From: Rhodobacterales bacterium HKCCE2091
GTDB taxonomy: Bacteria > Pseudomonadota > Alphaproteobacteria > Rhodobacterales > Rhodobacteraceae
Assembly (NCBI GenBank): GCA_015689685.1
Contig: WVSL01000001.1
Span: forward strand, 124,001-188,000
Length of the DNA stretch: 64,000 nucleotides
Direction: 5' to 3'
Notes under the pieces: generated by a model
Seen by the model: only the letters and a program-made list of their open reading frames with translations
What the model was told of the DNA's origin: nothing
The model's database searches: none
In this document: positions 49,705 through 58,722 of the stretch, piece by piece
Numbering within the stretch: the first letter of the stretch is position 1
How the letters are laid out: every line of letters begins with the position of its first letter
Position numbers and translations under genes: made by a program

Positions 49705-50151
49705 TCACCACCGATCCAGCGCCGCCTCGTCTTCGTCCTTCGCGGCGACCCACCCCGTCCCGGACGCGGCGATTTCCTTCTTCCAGAACGGCGCGCGGGA
49801 CTTGAGGTAGTCCATCAGGAATTCCGCGGCGGCGAAGGCGTCGGCGCGGTGGGGGGCGGCGGTGGCGACCATCATGATCGGCTCGCCCGGCGCCATCCGT
49901 CCGTGGCGGTGCAGGATCATCGCGGCGGTGAGGGAGAACCGGGCCATCGCCTCGTCGCGGATGGCGGTCAGCGCCTTTTCCGTCATGCCTGGGTAGTGCT
50001 CGATCTCCATCGCCTCGAGGTCGCCGGAGGCGATGTCCCGCACGAGGCCCGAGAAGCTGACGACCGCGCCAGCCCCGCCGGCCTCCGCCGCGAAGGCGTC
50101 GAGTTCCGCGCCCATCGCGAAGGGGGCTTCCTGCACCCGGACCGGGATCAT
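49705..50151 (-). CDS. moaE: Molybdopterin synthase catalytic subunit MoaE
   Basis: A 148-residue protein with the MoaE core: AVVSFSGLVRDIASGDLEAM, HRHGRMAPGEPIMMVATAAP and PHRADAFAAAEFLMDYLKSR followed by the active-site lysines in PFWKKEIAASGTGWV. With MoaD it inserts two sulfurs into precursor Z to form molybdopterin. Its ATG overlaps the moaD stop by 4 bases, so subunit ratios are set by coupled translation. Confidence 0.96.
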   Translation of the reverse strand: MIPVRVQEAPFAMGAELDAFAAEAGGAGAVVSFSGLVRDIASGDLEAMEIEHYPGMTEKALTAIRDEAMARFSLTAAMILHRHGRMAPGEPIMMVATAAPHRADAFAAAEFLMDYLKSRAPFWKKEIAASGTGWVAAKDEDEAALDRW

Positions 50152-50396
50152 CCGCCCGTCATCGGCGGGAAGAACGCGACTTCGCGGGCGCCGGAAATCG
50201 CGGCTTCGAACGGCACCACGTCCTGGTCGACCGCCGCGCGGATGCCCGAGAGATCGTCGAACACGAAGGCATAGGCGCCACCGCGGGCCTTCAGTTCCTC
50301 TACAAGATCGGCCACCGTCTCGGCCCCGGTCTCGACCGTTTCGTGGCCGGTCCCGAGCCGTTCACGGAGCCACGCGAAATAGCGCAGGTCAAGCAT
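50148..50396 (-). CDS. moaD: Molybdopterin synthase sulfur-carrier subunit MoaD
   Basis: An 82-residue ubiquitin-like protein starting MLDLRYFAWLRERLGTGHET and ending in the essential diglycine (FFPPMTGG). The C-terminal glycine carries the thiocarboxylate used by MoaE. It overlaps pgsA by 8 bases and moaE by 4, an arrangement (uvrC-pgsA-moaD-moaE) known from many alphaproteobacteria. Confidence 0.95.
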   Translation of the reverse strand: MLDLRYFAWLRERLGTGHETVETGAETVADLVEELKARGGAYAFVFDDLSGIRAAVDQDVVPFEAAISGAREVAFFPPMTGG

Positions 50397-51060
50397 CGGG
50401 CGCGTCCTTCAGATGCGGCATCGCCTTTCGCAGATAGTCGATGCCGGTCGCCAGCGTAAGGGCGGCGGCAACCCAGAGCAGGACGGCCCCGCCCCAGGAC
50501 GTGACCATGAACCCCCGCCACGCGGTCAGAAGGCCGACATCGTCCGGCACCTCGCCGTTCAGGATCGCGCCCGCGATCTCGGGCGACATGCCCTGGGTCA
50601 GGTTGCCGACCTCGTGCTCGAACAGGCCCGATGAGAACAGCGCCGCGATCGCGATCATCTGAAGGGTCGTCTTCCACTTTGCGAGCTGCGTGACCTTCAG
50701 CGTGCCGGCCGTGTTGCCGAGGAACTCGCGCAGGCCGGACACGAAGACCTCGCGGAACAGGATCGCGGCCACCGGCAGCGCGATCCAGACATTCAGGCCG
50801 AGAAGCGCCATCAGCACCGCAAGCGCGATCACCACCATCGCCTTGTCGGCAATCGGGTCGAGCATGGCGCCGAAGCGGCTTTCCATGCCCCAGGCCCGCG
50901 CGAGCCGCCCGTCGATCCAGTCGGTCGCGGCGGCCGAGACGAACAGGATCACCGCGAGCCAGTCGGCAACGGGGCGGGAGAAGATCAGGAAGGCCACGGC
51001 GATGCCAGGCGCGGCCAGCAGGCGCCCGAGGGTCAGGATGTTCGGCAATGTCCAGCGCAT
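50389..51060 (-). CDS. pgsA: CDP-diacylglycerol-glycerol-3-phosphate 3-phosphatidyltransferase
   Basis: A 223-residue membrane enzyme. The CDP-alcohol signature is seen as DWIDGRLARAWGMESRFGAM followed by LDPIADK, and the start MRWTLPNILTLGRLLAAPGI is typical of PgsA. It makes phosphatidylglycerophosphate, the precursor of phosphatidylglycerol and cardiolipin. An insert of about 35 residues after the fourth helix (GNLTQGMSPEIAGAILNGEV) is somewhat long for the family. It overlaps moaD by 8 bases; uvrC lies 147 bases upstream. Confidence 0.95.
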   Translation of the reverse strand: MRWTLPNILTLGRLLAAPGIAVAFLIFSRPVADWLAVILFVSAAATDWIDGRLARAWGMESRFGAMLDPIADKAMVVIALAVLMALLGLNVWIALPVAAILFREVFVSGLREFLGNTAGTLKVTQLAKWKTTLQMIAIAALFSSGLFEHEVGNLTQGMSPEIAGAILNGEVPDDVGLLTAWRGFMVTSWGGAVLLWVAAALTLATGIDYLRKAMPHLKDAPDA

Positions 51061-51207
51061 CGTTGGCTACCTAGCGCGAAGTGGCAGGGGGCGGAAGGGC
51101 CGTGTCGGCAGCGGGGCGCCGTTCTGAGCGGATCGCCACCGGCGGCGGGGCCGATGGCTGTCGTTCCGGCAAGGCCGGAGCCCGTTCCGGGGCCGCGAAT
51201 GCCCCGC

Positions 51208-53073
51208 TCAACCGGAGTGGAAATGGTCGTAGATCGTTTCGGCCAGCGCGTCCGAGATGCCGTCGACCGCCTTGAGATCCGCGAGGCCCGCGCGGCTCAC
51301 CGCCTTCGCCGATCCGAAATGGCTGAGCAGCGCGCGCTTCCGCGTCGCGCCCACGCCCGGCACGTCATCGAGCGGTGTCGCGCCGACCGCCTTCGCCCGC
51401 TTCTGCCGGTGCGCGCCGATGGCGAAGCGGTGCGCCTCGTCCCTCAGCCGTTGCAGGAAATACAGGACCGGGTCGTTGTGCCTGAGCGCGAAGGGACGCT
51501 GGCCGGGGCGGTGGAATTCCTCCTTGCCGGCGTCGCGGTCGATGCCCTTGGCCACCCCGATGAACGGCACGTCCTCGACGCCGAGATCCTCCATGATCCC
51601 GGCCACCGCGCTGACCTGCCCGGCACCGCCGTCGATCAGCAGCAGGTCTGGCCAGGCCTCGGACTGGCGGTCCGGGTCCTCCTTCAGCAGGCGCTGGAAG
51701 CGGCGGGTCAGGACCTCCTTCATCATCCCGAAGTCGTCGCCCGGCGTCAGGTCCGTCCCCTTGATGTTGAACTTGCGGTACTGGCTCTTCACGAACCCGT
51801 CCGGGCCCGAGACGATCATCGCGCCGACCGCGTTGGTGCCCATGATGTGGGAGTTGTCGTAGACCTCGATCCGGCGCGGCGGGCCGTCGAGGCCGAAGGC
51901 TTCGGCCAGCCCGTCGAGAAGTTTCGCCTGCGTCGCGCTTTCGGCCATGCGGCGGGCGAGGCTTTCCCGCGCATTCCGCGCCGCGCCGGCCACCAGCTCC
52001 ACCCGCTCGCCCCGCTGCGGGACGTGAAGCTCGACCTTGCGGCCGAGCTTCTCGGTCAGGGCGGCGGCCATCAGGTCCGCGTCCTCGATGGCGTGGGACA
52101 GCAGGATCAGGCGCGGCGGTTCCTTCTGGTCGTAGAACTGGCCCAGGAACGCCTCCAGCACCTCGGCCTCGGTCTCGGCGCCGCCGGTGCGCGGGTAGAA
52201 ATCGCGGTTGCCCCAGTTCTGGTGCGCGCGGATGAAGAACACCTGCACGCAGGCCTGACCGCCCTCCATGTGCAGCGCGACGACATCGGCCTCGGCCACC
52301 CCGCGCGGGTTGATGCCCTGCGCCGACTGCACGTTGGTCAGCGCGCGGATCCGGTCGCGCAGACCTGCCGCCCGTTCGAATTCCATCGCCTCGGCGGCCT
52401 CGGTCATTTCCGCGGCCAGCGCTTCCTGGATCCCGGTCGTGCCGCCCTTCAGGAACCGCTCGGCATCCTTCACCGACGCGCGGTAGTCGTCCTCCGAGAT
52501 GTAGCCGACGCAGGGCGCGCTGCACCGCTTGATCTGGTAGAGCAGGCAGGGCCGCGTGCGGCTTTCGAAGGTCGCGTCGGAGCAGTTCCGCAGCAGGAAC
52601 ACCTTCTGCAACTGGTTCAGCGTGCGGTTGACCGCCCCGGCGCTGGCGAAGGGGCCGAAATAACTGCCCTTTTCCTTCTTCGCGCCGCGATGCTTCTTGA
52701 TCTGCGGGAAGCGGTGTTCGTCGGAGACCAGGATGTTCGGGAAGCTCTTGTCGTCCCGGAGGAGCACATTGTAGCGCGGCTTCAGCTGCTTGATGAGGTT
52801 CTGTTCGAGCAGCAGCGCCTCGGTCTCGGTCCGCGTGGTCAGGAACATCATCGACGCGGTTTCGCGGATCATCCGGGCGATCCGCGGGCTGTGGCCGGTC
52901 GGCTTGGCGTAGCTCGACACGCGCTTCTTCAGGTTCCGCGCCTTGCCGACGTAGAGCACCCGGCTCTGCCCGTCGAGCATCCGGTAAACCCCCGGCGAAC
53001 CGGTCAGGTTCGCGAGGTAGGACTGGATCAGCGCGTGGCCGGTAACGGCGGTATCTGGAGAAATGTCCGGCAT
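51208..53073 (-). CDS. uvrC: Excinuclease ABC subunit UvrC
   Basis: A 621-residue nuclease of normal UvrC length. In order come the GIY-YIG domain ([20 protein letters not shown]), a cysteine-rich linker ([20 protein letters not shown]), the UVR segment ([20 protein letters not shown]), the RNase H-like endonuclease ([20 protein letters not shown] and [14 protein letters not shown]) and C-terminal helix-hairpin-helix motifs ([20 protein letters not shown]). It makes both incisions in nucleotide excision repair. ATG at 53073 begins [10 protein letters not shown]; an earlier TTG adds 22 unlikely residues. It heads the run to pgsA-moaD-moaE. Confidence 0.96.
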   Translation of the reverse strand: MPDISPDTAVTGHALIQSYLANLTGSPGVYRMLDGQSRVLYVGKARNLKKRVSSYAKPTGHSPRIARMIRETASMMFLTTRTETEALLLEQNLIKQLKPRYNVLLRDDKSFPNILVSDEHRFPQIKKHRGAKKEKGSYFGPFASAGAVNRTLNQLQKVFLLRNCSDATFESRTRPCLLYQIKRCSAPCVGYISEDDYRASVKDAERFLKGGTTGIQEALAAEMTEAAEAMEFERAAGLRDRIRALTNVQSAQGINPRGVAEADVVALHMEGGQACVQVFFIRAHQNWGNRDFYPRTGGAETEAEVLEAFLGQFYDQKEPPRLILLSHAIEDADLMAAALTEKLGRKVELHVPQRGERVELVAGAARNARESLARRMAESATQAKLLDGLAEAFGLDGPPRRIEVYDNSHIMGTNAVGAMIVSGPDGFVKSQYRKFNIKGTDLTPGDDFGMMKEVLTRRFQRLLKEDPDRQSEAWPDLLLIDGGAGQVSAVAGIMEDLGVEDVPFIGVAKGIDRDAGKEEFHRPGQRPFALRHNDPVLYFLQRLRDEAHRFAIGAHRQKRAKAVGATPLDDVPGVGATRKRALLSHFGSAKAVSRAGLADLKAVDGISDALAETIYDHFHSG

Positions 53074-53381
53074 TTTAGGGGTCTGGTTCGATTCTCTTTC
53101 GGCTGCAATGCCGAGGGGCCGAAGGCAACCCGAAACCAATCCACGGATCCTGTGGACAAGCCTTCGGATATTTCTTGGGCATGAGGAAATTTCCTTTGTT
53201 TTATGAACCTTTCTTCAACTTGCTTCATTTTTAGGCACGTTTGGAACCCACTGTAAAGAAAGGGTTTTTTATGCCACTGACTGCTCTTGCGCCGTGTTGT
53301 TACGTGAAGGTTACGTGGCTGTTACACGTCGATTCACGGTGGACAAGTCCGGTTGGCAGAGGCAGGCGCGGGGCGAATCGC
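53074..53381. other. A+T-richer gap upstream of uvrC with phased repeats
   Basis: No gene is supported. The stretch 53161-53280 is distinctly A+T-rich for this window. TCCAC-GGATCCT-GTGGA (53140-53156) is a perfect dyad, and TTGTCCACA (53159-53151, minus strand) is one mismatch from a DnaA box. GTTACGTGAAG, GTTACGTGGCT and GTTACACGTCG are 11-bp phased direct repeats at 53299, 53310 and 53321. The region probably holds the uvrC promoter and a regulator site. Confidence 0.6.
53299..53331. promoter_or_regulatory. Three 11-bp phased direct repeats
   Basis: GTTACGTG, GTTACGTG and GTTACACG recur exactly 11 bp apart, one helical turn. This spacing is the usual signature of OmpR/PhoB-class response regulators, which bind head to tail on one face of DNA. 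The site is about 230 bases upstream of uvrC on its own strand and just past the SDR stop. Confidence 0.55.
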
Positions 53382-54155
53382 CTAGGCCCCCTCCGCCTCC
53401 GGCGTTCCGTGCCAGATCAGGTGCTGACCGCCATCCACGCACAGAAGCTGCCCGGTGATCGCGGGCGCGCGCAGCAGGTAGAGCAGCGCGCCGACGATGT
53501 CCTCGGGGTTCGAGCCGCGGCCGAGCGCGGTGCGGGCCCGCTGGCGGGCGAAATGGGCCTCGGACTGGCCCTCGGCGATCAGCGTGGGCCCCGGCCCGAT
53601 GCCGTTGACGCGCACCTTCGGCCCGAGCGCCTGCGCGGCGGTGCGGGTAAAGGCCCAGAGCCCCATCTTGGCGATGGTGTAGGTCATGAAGTCGGGCGTC
53701 AGCTTGCGCACCCGCTGGTCGATCATGTTGACGACGAGCGCCCGGGCCTCGGGCTCTCCGCGTTCGTCCGTTTCCGGGTCGGGGGCCTGCCGTGCGAACG
53801 CCTGCGTCAGCACGAAAGGTGCACGCAGGTTCGACCCGATGTGACGGTCCCATGTCTCGCGCGTCGCGGTCTCGATGTCGTCGTACTCGAAGATCGAGGC
53901 GTTGTTGACCAGCACGGTCAGCGGACCGAGCGCCTCGGCCGCGCGCGGCACCAGCGCCTGGCAATCGTCCTCGTCCAAGAGGTCGGCCTGCAGCGTGACC
54001 GCCTTGCGACCGGCCGCGCGCACCGCCTCCGCGGTCCGCTCCGCGCCCTCGGACGAGCTTGCGTAGTGCACCGCCACGTCGTGCCCGGCATGGGCCAGCG
54101 CCACCGCCATCGCCTGTCCGAGCCGCGCGCCAGCGCCGGTCACCAGTGCAGTCAT
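53382..54155 (-). CDS. SDR-family oxidoreductase, pteridine-reductase-like
   Basis: A 257-residue short-chain dehydrogenase. The cofactor loop TGAGARLGQAMAVAL has the TGxxxRxG form seen in pteridine reductases and FolM. The catalytic residues are intact: TVLVNNASIF, then Tyr and Lys in YTIAKMGLWAFTRTA, with PGPTLIAEGQS after. A dihydromonapterin or other pteridine reductase is possible and would suit the molybdopterin genes nearby, but that is only an inference. It is 8 bases downstream of the Na/Ca exchanger gene. Confidence 0.85.
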   Translation of the reverse strand: MTALVTGAGARLGQAMAVALAHAGHDVAVHYASSSEGAERTAEAVRAAGRKAVTLQADLLDEDDCQALVPRAAEALGPLTVLVNNASIFEYDDIETATRETWDRHIGSNLRAPFVLTQAFARQAPDPETDERGEPEARALVVNMIDQRVRKLTPDFMTYTIAKMGLWAFTRTAAQALGPKVRVNGIGPGPTLIAEGQSEAHFARQRARTALGRGSNPEDIVGALLYLLRAPAITGQLLCVDGGQHLIWHGTPEAEGA

Positions 54156-54163
54156 CGTTTCCC

Positions 54164-55108
54164 CTAGTCCCAGATCAGGATCGCCGCCACGTAGAGAACG
54201 TAGAGCGCGACGAACAGAAGTCCGACCCTGCGGCCCATCCGCATCTTCCAGAACACGAACGGCGCGAGCGCCGCTGCGGCGGCCAGCATGATCCAGAAGT
54301 CGAGCCGGAAGAAGCTCGCGCCCACCGGCACCGGGCCGATCACCGCGGTCAGGCCGATGATGGCGAGCAGGTTGAAGATGTTGGACCCGATCACGTTGCC
54401 GATGGCGACCTCGGCATGGCGCCGGATCCCGGCCATGACCGTCGTCGCCAGTTCCGGCAGCGAGGTGCCGACCGCCACGAGCGTCAGGCCGATCACCGTC
54501 TCGCTGACCCCGTAGGTGCGCGCGATCAGGATCGAGGAATCCACCAGCAGGCTCGCGCCAACGGGCAGGCCGACGAGGCCGAGCATCACGTAGGTGCCGA
54601 TCTTCCACCACGGCATGGTCGGGTCCGCGCCCTCGGGCGGTTCCTCGTCGTCCGGGTCGTGGGCCATCGCCTCGCGGAACTGGTCGCGCAGGATCAGCGC
54701 CAGCGCGGCAAGCAGCACGAGCCCCTGCCACAGCGTGAACGCCCCCGTCGCCGCCAGCGCCACGAACAGGACGCTGCCCGCCATCATGAACAGGTAGGAT
54801 TTCCGCGTGTCCGAGGCCGGGGCGTCGATGGACGAGATCAGCGCCGGGATGCCGAGCACGAGCAGCACGTTGGCGGTGTTCGATCCGACCACGTTGCCGA
54901 GCGCGAGCCCCGGCACGCCGTCCAGCACCGACTGGATCGAGATCAGGAGTTCCGGCGCGGAGGTGCCGAAGGCGACGACGGTCAGGCTGACGATCAGCGC
55001 CGGGATGCCGAGCCTGAGGCTGAGATTGACCGCACCGCGCACCAGCACGTCGCCGGCCAGCAGCAGGATCACCAGCCCCAGTCCCGCAGTCAGGAAGGCG
55101 CCGGCCAT
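54164..55108 (-). CDS. Calcium/sodium antiporter family protein (CaCA, YrbG type)
   Basis: A 314-residue membrane protein made of two homologous halves. Each has an alpha repeat: FGTSAPELLISIQSVLDGVP with LALGNVVGSNTANVLLVLGI, and GTSLPELATTVMAGIRRHAE with VAIGNVIGSNIFNLLAIIGL. The central acidic loop (HDPDDEEPPEGADP) is usual for the family. It exchanges sodium or protons for calcium. Ten or eleven helices are visible. It is followed by the SDR gene and preceded by a one-base overlap with the zinc-ribbon gene. Confidence 0.93.
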   Translation of the reverse strand: MAGAFLTAGLGLVILLLAGDVLVRGAVNLSLRLGIPALIVSLTVVAFGTSAPELLISIQSVLDGVPGLALGNVVGSNTANVLLVLGIPALISSIDAPASDTRKSYLFMMAGSVLFVALAATGAFTLWQGLVLLAALALILRDQFREAMAHDPDDEEPPEGADPTMPWWKIGTYVMLGLVGLPVGASLLVDSSILIARTYGVSETVIGLTLVAVGTSLPELATTVMAGIRRHAEVAIGNVIGSNIFNLLAIIGLTAVIGPVPVGASFFRLDFWIMLAAAAALAPFVFWKMRMGRRVGLLFVALYVLYVAAILIWD

Positions 55109-55296
55109 CAGGAGCCGTCCCCGTTGCAGACCGTGCAGGGCCCGCCGCCGGGCTCGATCCGGCCGCAGCGGCGGCAGCGGGACGGCTTCGGCAGCGCGCG
55201 GCGACCGCCGCGCTTGCCGAGGCCCGGGATCCTGAGCCGCCCGAACAGCGCGAGCACCGCCATGCCGATCAGGAAGAACGTCGCGATCTTGACCAT
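55108..55296 (-). CDS. Small membrane protein with zinc ribbon
   Basis: A 62-residue protein: one N-terminal helix (MVKIATFFLIGMAVLALFG), a basic linker, and a CxxC-x9-CxxC ribbon (CRRCGRIEPGGGPCTVC). The four cysteines should bind one zinc in the cytoplasm. It overlaps the antiporter start by one base and lies 1 base from the S49 peptidase stop, so it is expressed with both. The function is unknown. Confidence 0.85.
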   Translation of the reverse strand: MVKIATFFLIGMAVLALFGRLRIPGLGKRGGRRALPKPSRCRRCGRIEPGGGPCTVCNGDGS

Positions 55297-55297
55297 G

Positions 55298-56086
55298 TCA
55301 GAGCCCGTAGCGCGCCCAGAGCGCCCGGTTCTCGACCGCGCCGAGCATCGTCATCCCGAGCCGCTCGAACAACCCCCGGCGCGGGCCGTAGACGGCGAAG
55401 CGGGTCTTGGGGCCGAACATCTCCTTCATCTTCGGGACGAGGTGCGCGATGCCGTCGGCGAGACCGAGCTCGACGGAGCGCCGGCCGGCCCAGAACTGGC
55501 CGGTGAAGAGATCGGCGTCATCGGCGAGCCGCGATCCGCGACGCGCGCGGACATGGGCGATGAAGCTTTCGTGGATGACGCCCTGCAGGGCCTTCAGCCG
55601 TTCCACGTCCTCGGGGTCCTCGGGGCGGAACGGGTCGAGGATCGACTTGTCCTCGCCCGAGGTATGGATCCGCCGCTCGACGCCGTGGCGCGCGATGAAG
55701 TCCTGGAACCCGAAGCTCGCGGAGATCACGCCGATGGAGCCGAGGATGGAATTCTCGTCCGCCCAGATGTGATCGGCCGCACAGGCCAGCCAGTAACCGC
55801 CCGAGGCCGCCACGTCCTCGACGAAGGCATGGACCGGCACGCCCTTGTCCTCCGCCAGCCGCCGCACCCGTGCCGCGATCAGCGAGGATTGCGCGGGGCT
55901 GCCGCCGGGGGAGTTGATCGCCAGCGCCACCGCCGCGGGCTTGCCGCGCCGGAACGCGCGTTCGAGCAGCGGGGCGATGTTGGCGTCGCTGAGGTTCCCG
56001 CCGCGCGCGCCTGCCGCGATGGCCCCTTGCAGCCGCACGACGGCGACCAGCGGGGGTTTCGGCAGGAACGGGATGAAGCGCCTCAT
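55298..56086 (-). CDS. S49-family peptidase (SppA/SohB-like)
   Basis: A 262-residue serine peptidase of the short SppA form. The nucleophile serine is in FVEDVAASGGYWLACAAD, and the general-base lysine in RRIHTSGEDKSILDPFRPED; the NSPGGSPAQSS loop also fits. Such enzymes degrade cleaved signal peptides and small membrane proteins. The N-terminal anchor is weak, so it may be peripheral. ATG at 56086 is used; ATG at 56107 would add seven residues. First gene of the run through the zinc ribbon protein, antiporter and SDR. Confidence 0.92.
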   Translation of the reverse strand: MRRFIPFLPKPPLVAVVRLQGAIAAGARGGNLSDANIAPLLERAFRRGKPAAVALAINSPGGSPAQSSLIAARVRRLAEDKGVPVHAFVEDVAASGGYWLACAADHIWADENSILGSIGVISASFGFQDFIARHGVERRIHTSGEDKSILDPFRPEDPEDVERLKALQGVIHESFIAHVRARRGSRLADDADLFTGQFWAGRRSVELGLADGIAHLVPKMKEMFGPKTRFAVYGPRRGLFERLGMTMLGAVENRALWARYGL

Positions 56087-56213
56087 GCAGGCCCATGTAG
56101 CCGTGGCCCCGTGGGGGAACAAGGCGGGCGGCGGTGAAACCCGCGTGACCGGGCGGCGCTGTTGCCGCTGAAGCCCTTGCCGCGGCCGGGCCTGCGCCTA
56201 GGATGGCGCGGAA

Positions 56214-56960
56214 ATGAGCATCCTGCGCAGCCTTCCTTACGTCCTCGCAGTGGCGCTGGCCGCCACCGGCCCGCTCCGGGCGGAGCCGGTCGTGGTCTTC
56301 GCCGCGGCCAGTCTCGGCGGCGCGCTCGACGAGGCCGCAGCGGCCTGGGACGGGGAGGTGACCATCTCCTATGCCGGGTCCGCCACGCTCGCCCGGCAGG
56401 TCGAGGCCGGCGCGCCCGCCGATGTCATCCTGCTGGCCAACGCGGACTGGATGGACCACCTCGCCGCCACCGGCGCGATCGACACCGGAAGCCGCCGGGA
56501 CCTGCTCGGCAACGCGCTGGTCCTTGTCGGGCCCGAAGGCACCGCGCCCGCGCCCGATATCGCCGCCGCGCTTGCCGCGCTCGACCCCGACGCGCGCGTG
56601 GCGACGGGTTTCCTCGATTCCGTCCCCGCCGGCATCTACGCCCGCCAGTCGCTCGATGCCGCGGAGCTGCTCGACACGTTCTTGCCGCGGATCGTGCAGG
56701 TGGAGAACGTCCGTCTCGCGCTCGCGCTCGCCGCCCGGAACGACGTCGCCGCGGCCTTCGTCTACCGCAGCGACGCGATGGCCGAGCCCCGGGTCGCCGT
56801 GATCGCCGAGGTTCCGGCGGAGAACCACGACCCGATCACCTACCCCGCCGCCATAACCGCGCGCAGCGGCAACCCCGACGCGGCGGCATTCCTCGATCAT
56901 CTGTCCGGCGACGCCGCGGCAGAGATATTCGCGCGGCACGGGTTCGAGGTTCTTCGGTGA
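56214..56960 (+). CDS. modA: Molybdate ABC transporter substrate-binding protein
   Basis: A 248-residue periplasmic protein with a signal peptide (LPYVLAVALAATGPLRAEP). The mature start VVVFAAASLGGALDEAAAAW, then ISYAGSATLARQVEAGAPAD and VILLANADWMDHLAATGAID, are classic ModA oxyanion-binding segments. It captures molybdate (or tungstate) for ModBC. It overlaps modB by 4 bases (GTGA). No ModE-type palindrome was recognised upstream. Confidence 0.96.
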   Translation: MSILRSLPYVLAVALAATGPLRAEPVVVFAAASLGGALDEAAAAWDGEVTISYAGSATLARQVEAGAPADVILLANADWMDHLAATGAIDTGSRRDLLGNALVLVGPEGTAPAPDIAAALAALDPDARVATGFLDSVPAGIYARQSLDAAELLDTFLPRIVQVENVRLALALAARNDVAAAFVYRSDAMAEPRVAVIAEVPAENHDPITYPAAITARSGNPDAAAFLDHLSGDAAAEIFARHGFEVLR

Positions 56961-57637
56961 TCCTCGGTCCCGGCGAATGGGCGGTGGTCGGCCTGTCGCT
57001 CAAGGTCGCGCTGACGGCCACCGTTCTCAGCCTGCCCTTCGGGCTCCTGACGGCCTACGTGCTCGCGCGCTACCGGTTCCCCGGCCACGGCGCGCTCAAC
57101 GTGCTCGTCCACCTGCCGCTGGTCCTGCCGCCGGTCGTCACCGGCTACCTGCTGCTGCTGACCTTCGGCGCGAACGCCCCCGCCGGGCGGGTGCTGGAGG
57201 CCATCGGCCTGCCGCTCGCCTTCCGCTGGACCGGGGCCGCGCTCGCCGCCGCGATCATGGCCTTTCCGCTGATGGTCCGCGCCATGCGGCTGGCGATCGA
57301 GGCGGTGCCGCCGGCGCTGGAAGAGGCGGCCGGCACGCTCGGCGCGTCGCGGCTGCGGGTCGCGGCGACCGTCACCGTTCCGCTCGCCTTCCCCGGCATC
57401 CTCGCCGGCACGATCCTCGCGCTGGCCAAGGCGCTCGGCGAATTCGGCGCGACAATCACCTTCGTGTCGAACATCCCCGGCGAGACCCGCACGATCCCGA
57501 CGGCGATCTACGCCGCGTTGCAGGTGCCGGGGCAAGAACCGGCGGCATTCCGGCTGATCCTCGTCTCGGTGGCGATCTCGGCCTTCGCGCTGGTGGCGTC
57601 CGAGATCCTCGCCCGCCGGGCGAAGGTGGCGGCATGA
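56957..57637 (+). CDS. modB: Molybdate ABC transporter permease
   Basis: A 226-residue permease with five helices and the ATPase-docking loop EEAAGTLGASRLRVAATVTV, together with the ModB/CysT-typical VHLPLVLPPVVTGYLLLLTF and LAKALGEFGATITFVSNIPG. The start is GTG 56957 within the modA stop. Its end overlaps modC by 4 bases, so all three subunits are translationally coupled. Confidence 0.96.
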   Translation: MILGPGEWAVVGLSLKVALTATVLSLPFGLLTAYVLARYRFPGHGALNVLVHLPLVLPPVVTGYLLLLTFGANAPAGRVLEAIGLPLAFRWTGAALAAAIMAFPLMVRAMRLAIEAVPPALEEAAGTLGASRLRVAATVTVPLAFPGILAGTILALAKALGEFGATITFVSNIPGETRTIPTAIYAALQVPGQEPAAFRLILVSVAISAFALVASEILARRAKVAA

Positions 57638-58722
57638 CCGGAAGGGTGGAGATCGGGCGGTCGGTCGCGGGCTTCACGCTCGATTTCGCGGCCGACCTCG
57701 CGCCGGGCGTGACCGCGATCTTCGGGCCGTCGGGCGCCGGCAAGACCACCGTCCTGCGCGCCGTCGCGGGACTGACACGGCCCGACCGCGGGCGGATCGT
57801 CGTCGGTGGGGAGACCCTGTTCGATGCCGACGCCGGGATCGACCGCCCGGTGGCGAAACGGCGCGTGGGCTACGTGTTCCAGGAACCGCGCCTGTTCCCG
57901 CACCTGAGCGTCGCGCGGAACCTGCGCTACGGCGCGCGGGGCGGCGGTACCGACGGGGTGGTCGACCTGCTCGGCCTCGGGTCGCTGCTCGACCGGCGCC
58001 CCGCCACGCTCTCGGGCGGGGAGGCGCAGCGGGTCGCGCTCGGCCGCGCGCTCCTGTCCGATCCCCGGATCCTCCTGATGGACGAGCCGCTCTCGGCGCT
58101 CGACCTGGCCCGCAAGCGCGAGATCTACCCGTGGCTCGACCGGCTGAGGGCCGAGGCGCGGATCCCGATCCTCTACGTAAGCCACGATATCGACGAGGTG
58201 GCGCGGCTCGCCGACCGCATGATCCTGATGGACGCGGGGCGCGTCGCGGCCGAGGGGCCGGTCGCCGCGATCCTGTCCCGCGCCGGAACGGCCGCTGCGA
58301 CCCGCGCCATCGCGGGCGGCCTGCTGACGGCCGAGATCGCGGGCCACGACGTCGCCGACGGGCTGACCGAGGCGCGGATCGGGGATCAGCGGCTGTGGCT
58401 TCCCGGCCGGGTGGGGGAAGCCGGCGAACGGGTTCAGATCCGGCTCGACGCGCGGGACGTGACGCTCGCGCTCGACCGGCCGGAGCGGATCTCGGCGCTG
58501 AACGTTCTGCCGGTGACGGTCACCGCCATCGACACGGGGCCGGAAGCGGGGGCACTGGTGCGGCTCGACCACCAGGGCCAGGGCCTGACCGCCCGCCTCA
58601 CCCGCCGCTCGGTCGCTGCGCTGGCGCTTGCACCGGGGCAGCGGGTCTACGCGATCGTGAAGACGATGTCGGCGACGCCCGCGCGGGTGGCGGAGATCGG
58701 GGCGAGTGGACGGGAGCGGTAG
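57634..58722 (+). CDS. modC: Molybdate ABC transporter ATP-binding protein
   Basis: A 362-residue ATPase. Walker A is GPSGAGKTT, the signature is LSGGEAQRVALGRAL, Walker B is ILLMDEPLSALD, and the H-loop is YVSHDIDEVARL. The C-terminal 70 residues are the molybdate-binding MOP domain (SALNVLPVTVTAIDTGPEAG), which senses molybdate and inhibits transport. Start ATG 57634 lies inside the modB end. The gene closes the modABC operon; 212 bases with nothing recognised follow. Confidence 0.96.
   Translation: MTGRVEIGRSVAGFTLDFAADLAPGVTAIFGPSGAGKTTVLRAVAGLTRPDRGRIVVGGETLFDADAGIDRPVAKRRVGYVFQEPRLFPHLSVARNLRYGARGGGTDGVVDLLGLGSLLDRRPATLSGGEAQRVALGRALLSDPRILLMDEPLSALDLARKREIYPWLDRLRAEARIPILYVSHDIDEVARLADRMILMDAGRVAAEGPVAAILSRAGTAAATRAIAGGLLTAEIAGHDVADGLTEARIGDQRLWLPGRVGEAGERVQIRLDARDVTLALDRPERISALNVLPVTVTAIDTGPEAGALVRLDHQGQGLTARLTRRSVAALALAPGQRVYAIVKTMSATPARVAEIGASGRER

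Noticed and set aside
53079-53130. tRNA-like T-arm (GGTTCGATTCTC) just upstream of uvrC
   Set aside because: No matching acceptor, D-arm or anticodon stem can be drawn around it, and it overlaps the uvrC leader.
53074-53381. Chromosomal replication origin
   Set aside because: Only one near DnaA box is visible, and the A+T island is short. None of the usual origin neighbours is present.
53241-54167. A plus-strand frame covering the gap and the SDR gene
   Set aside because: Past the gap it is antisense to a well-supported SDR gene, has no domain, and its start lacks a ribosome-binding site.
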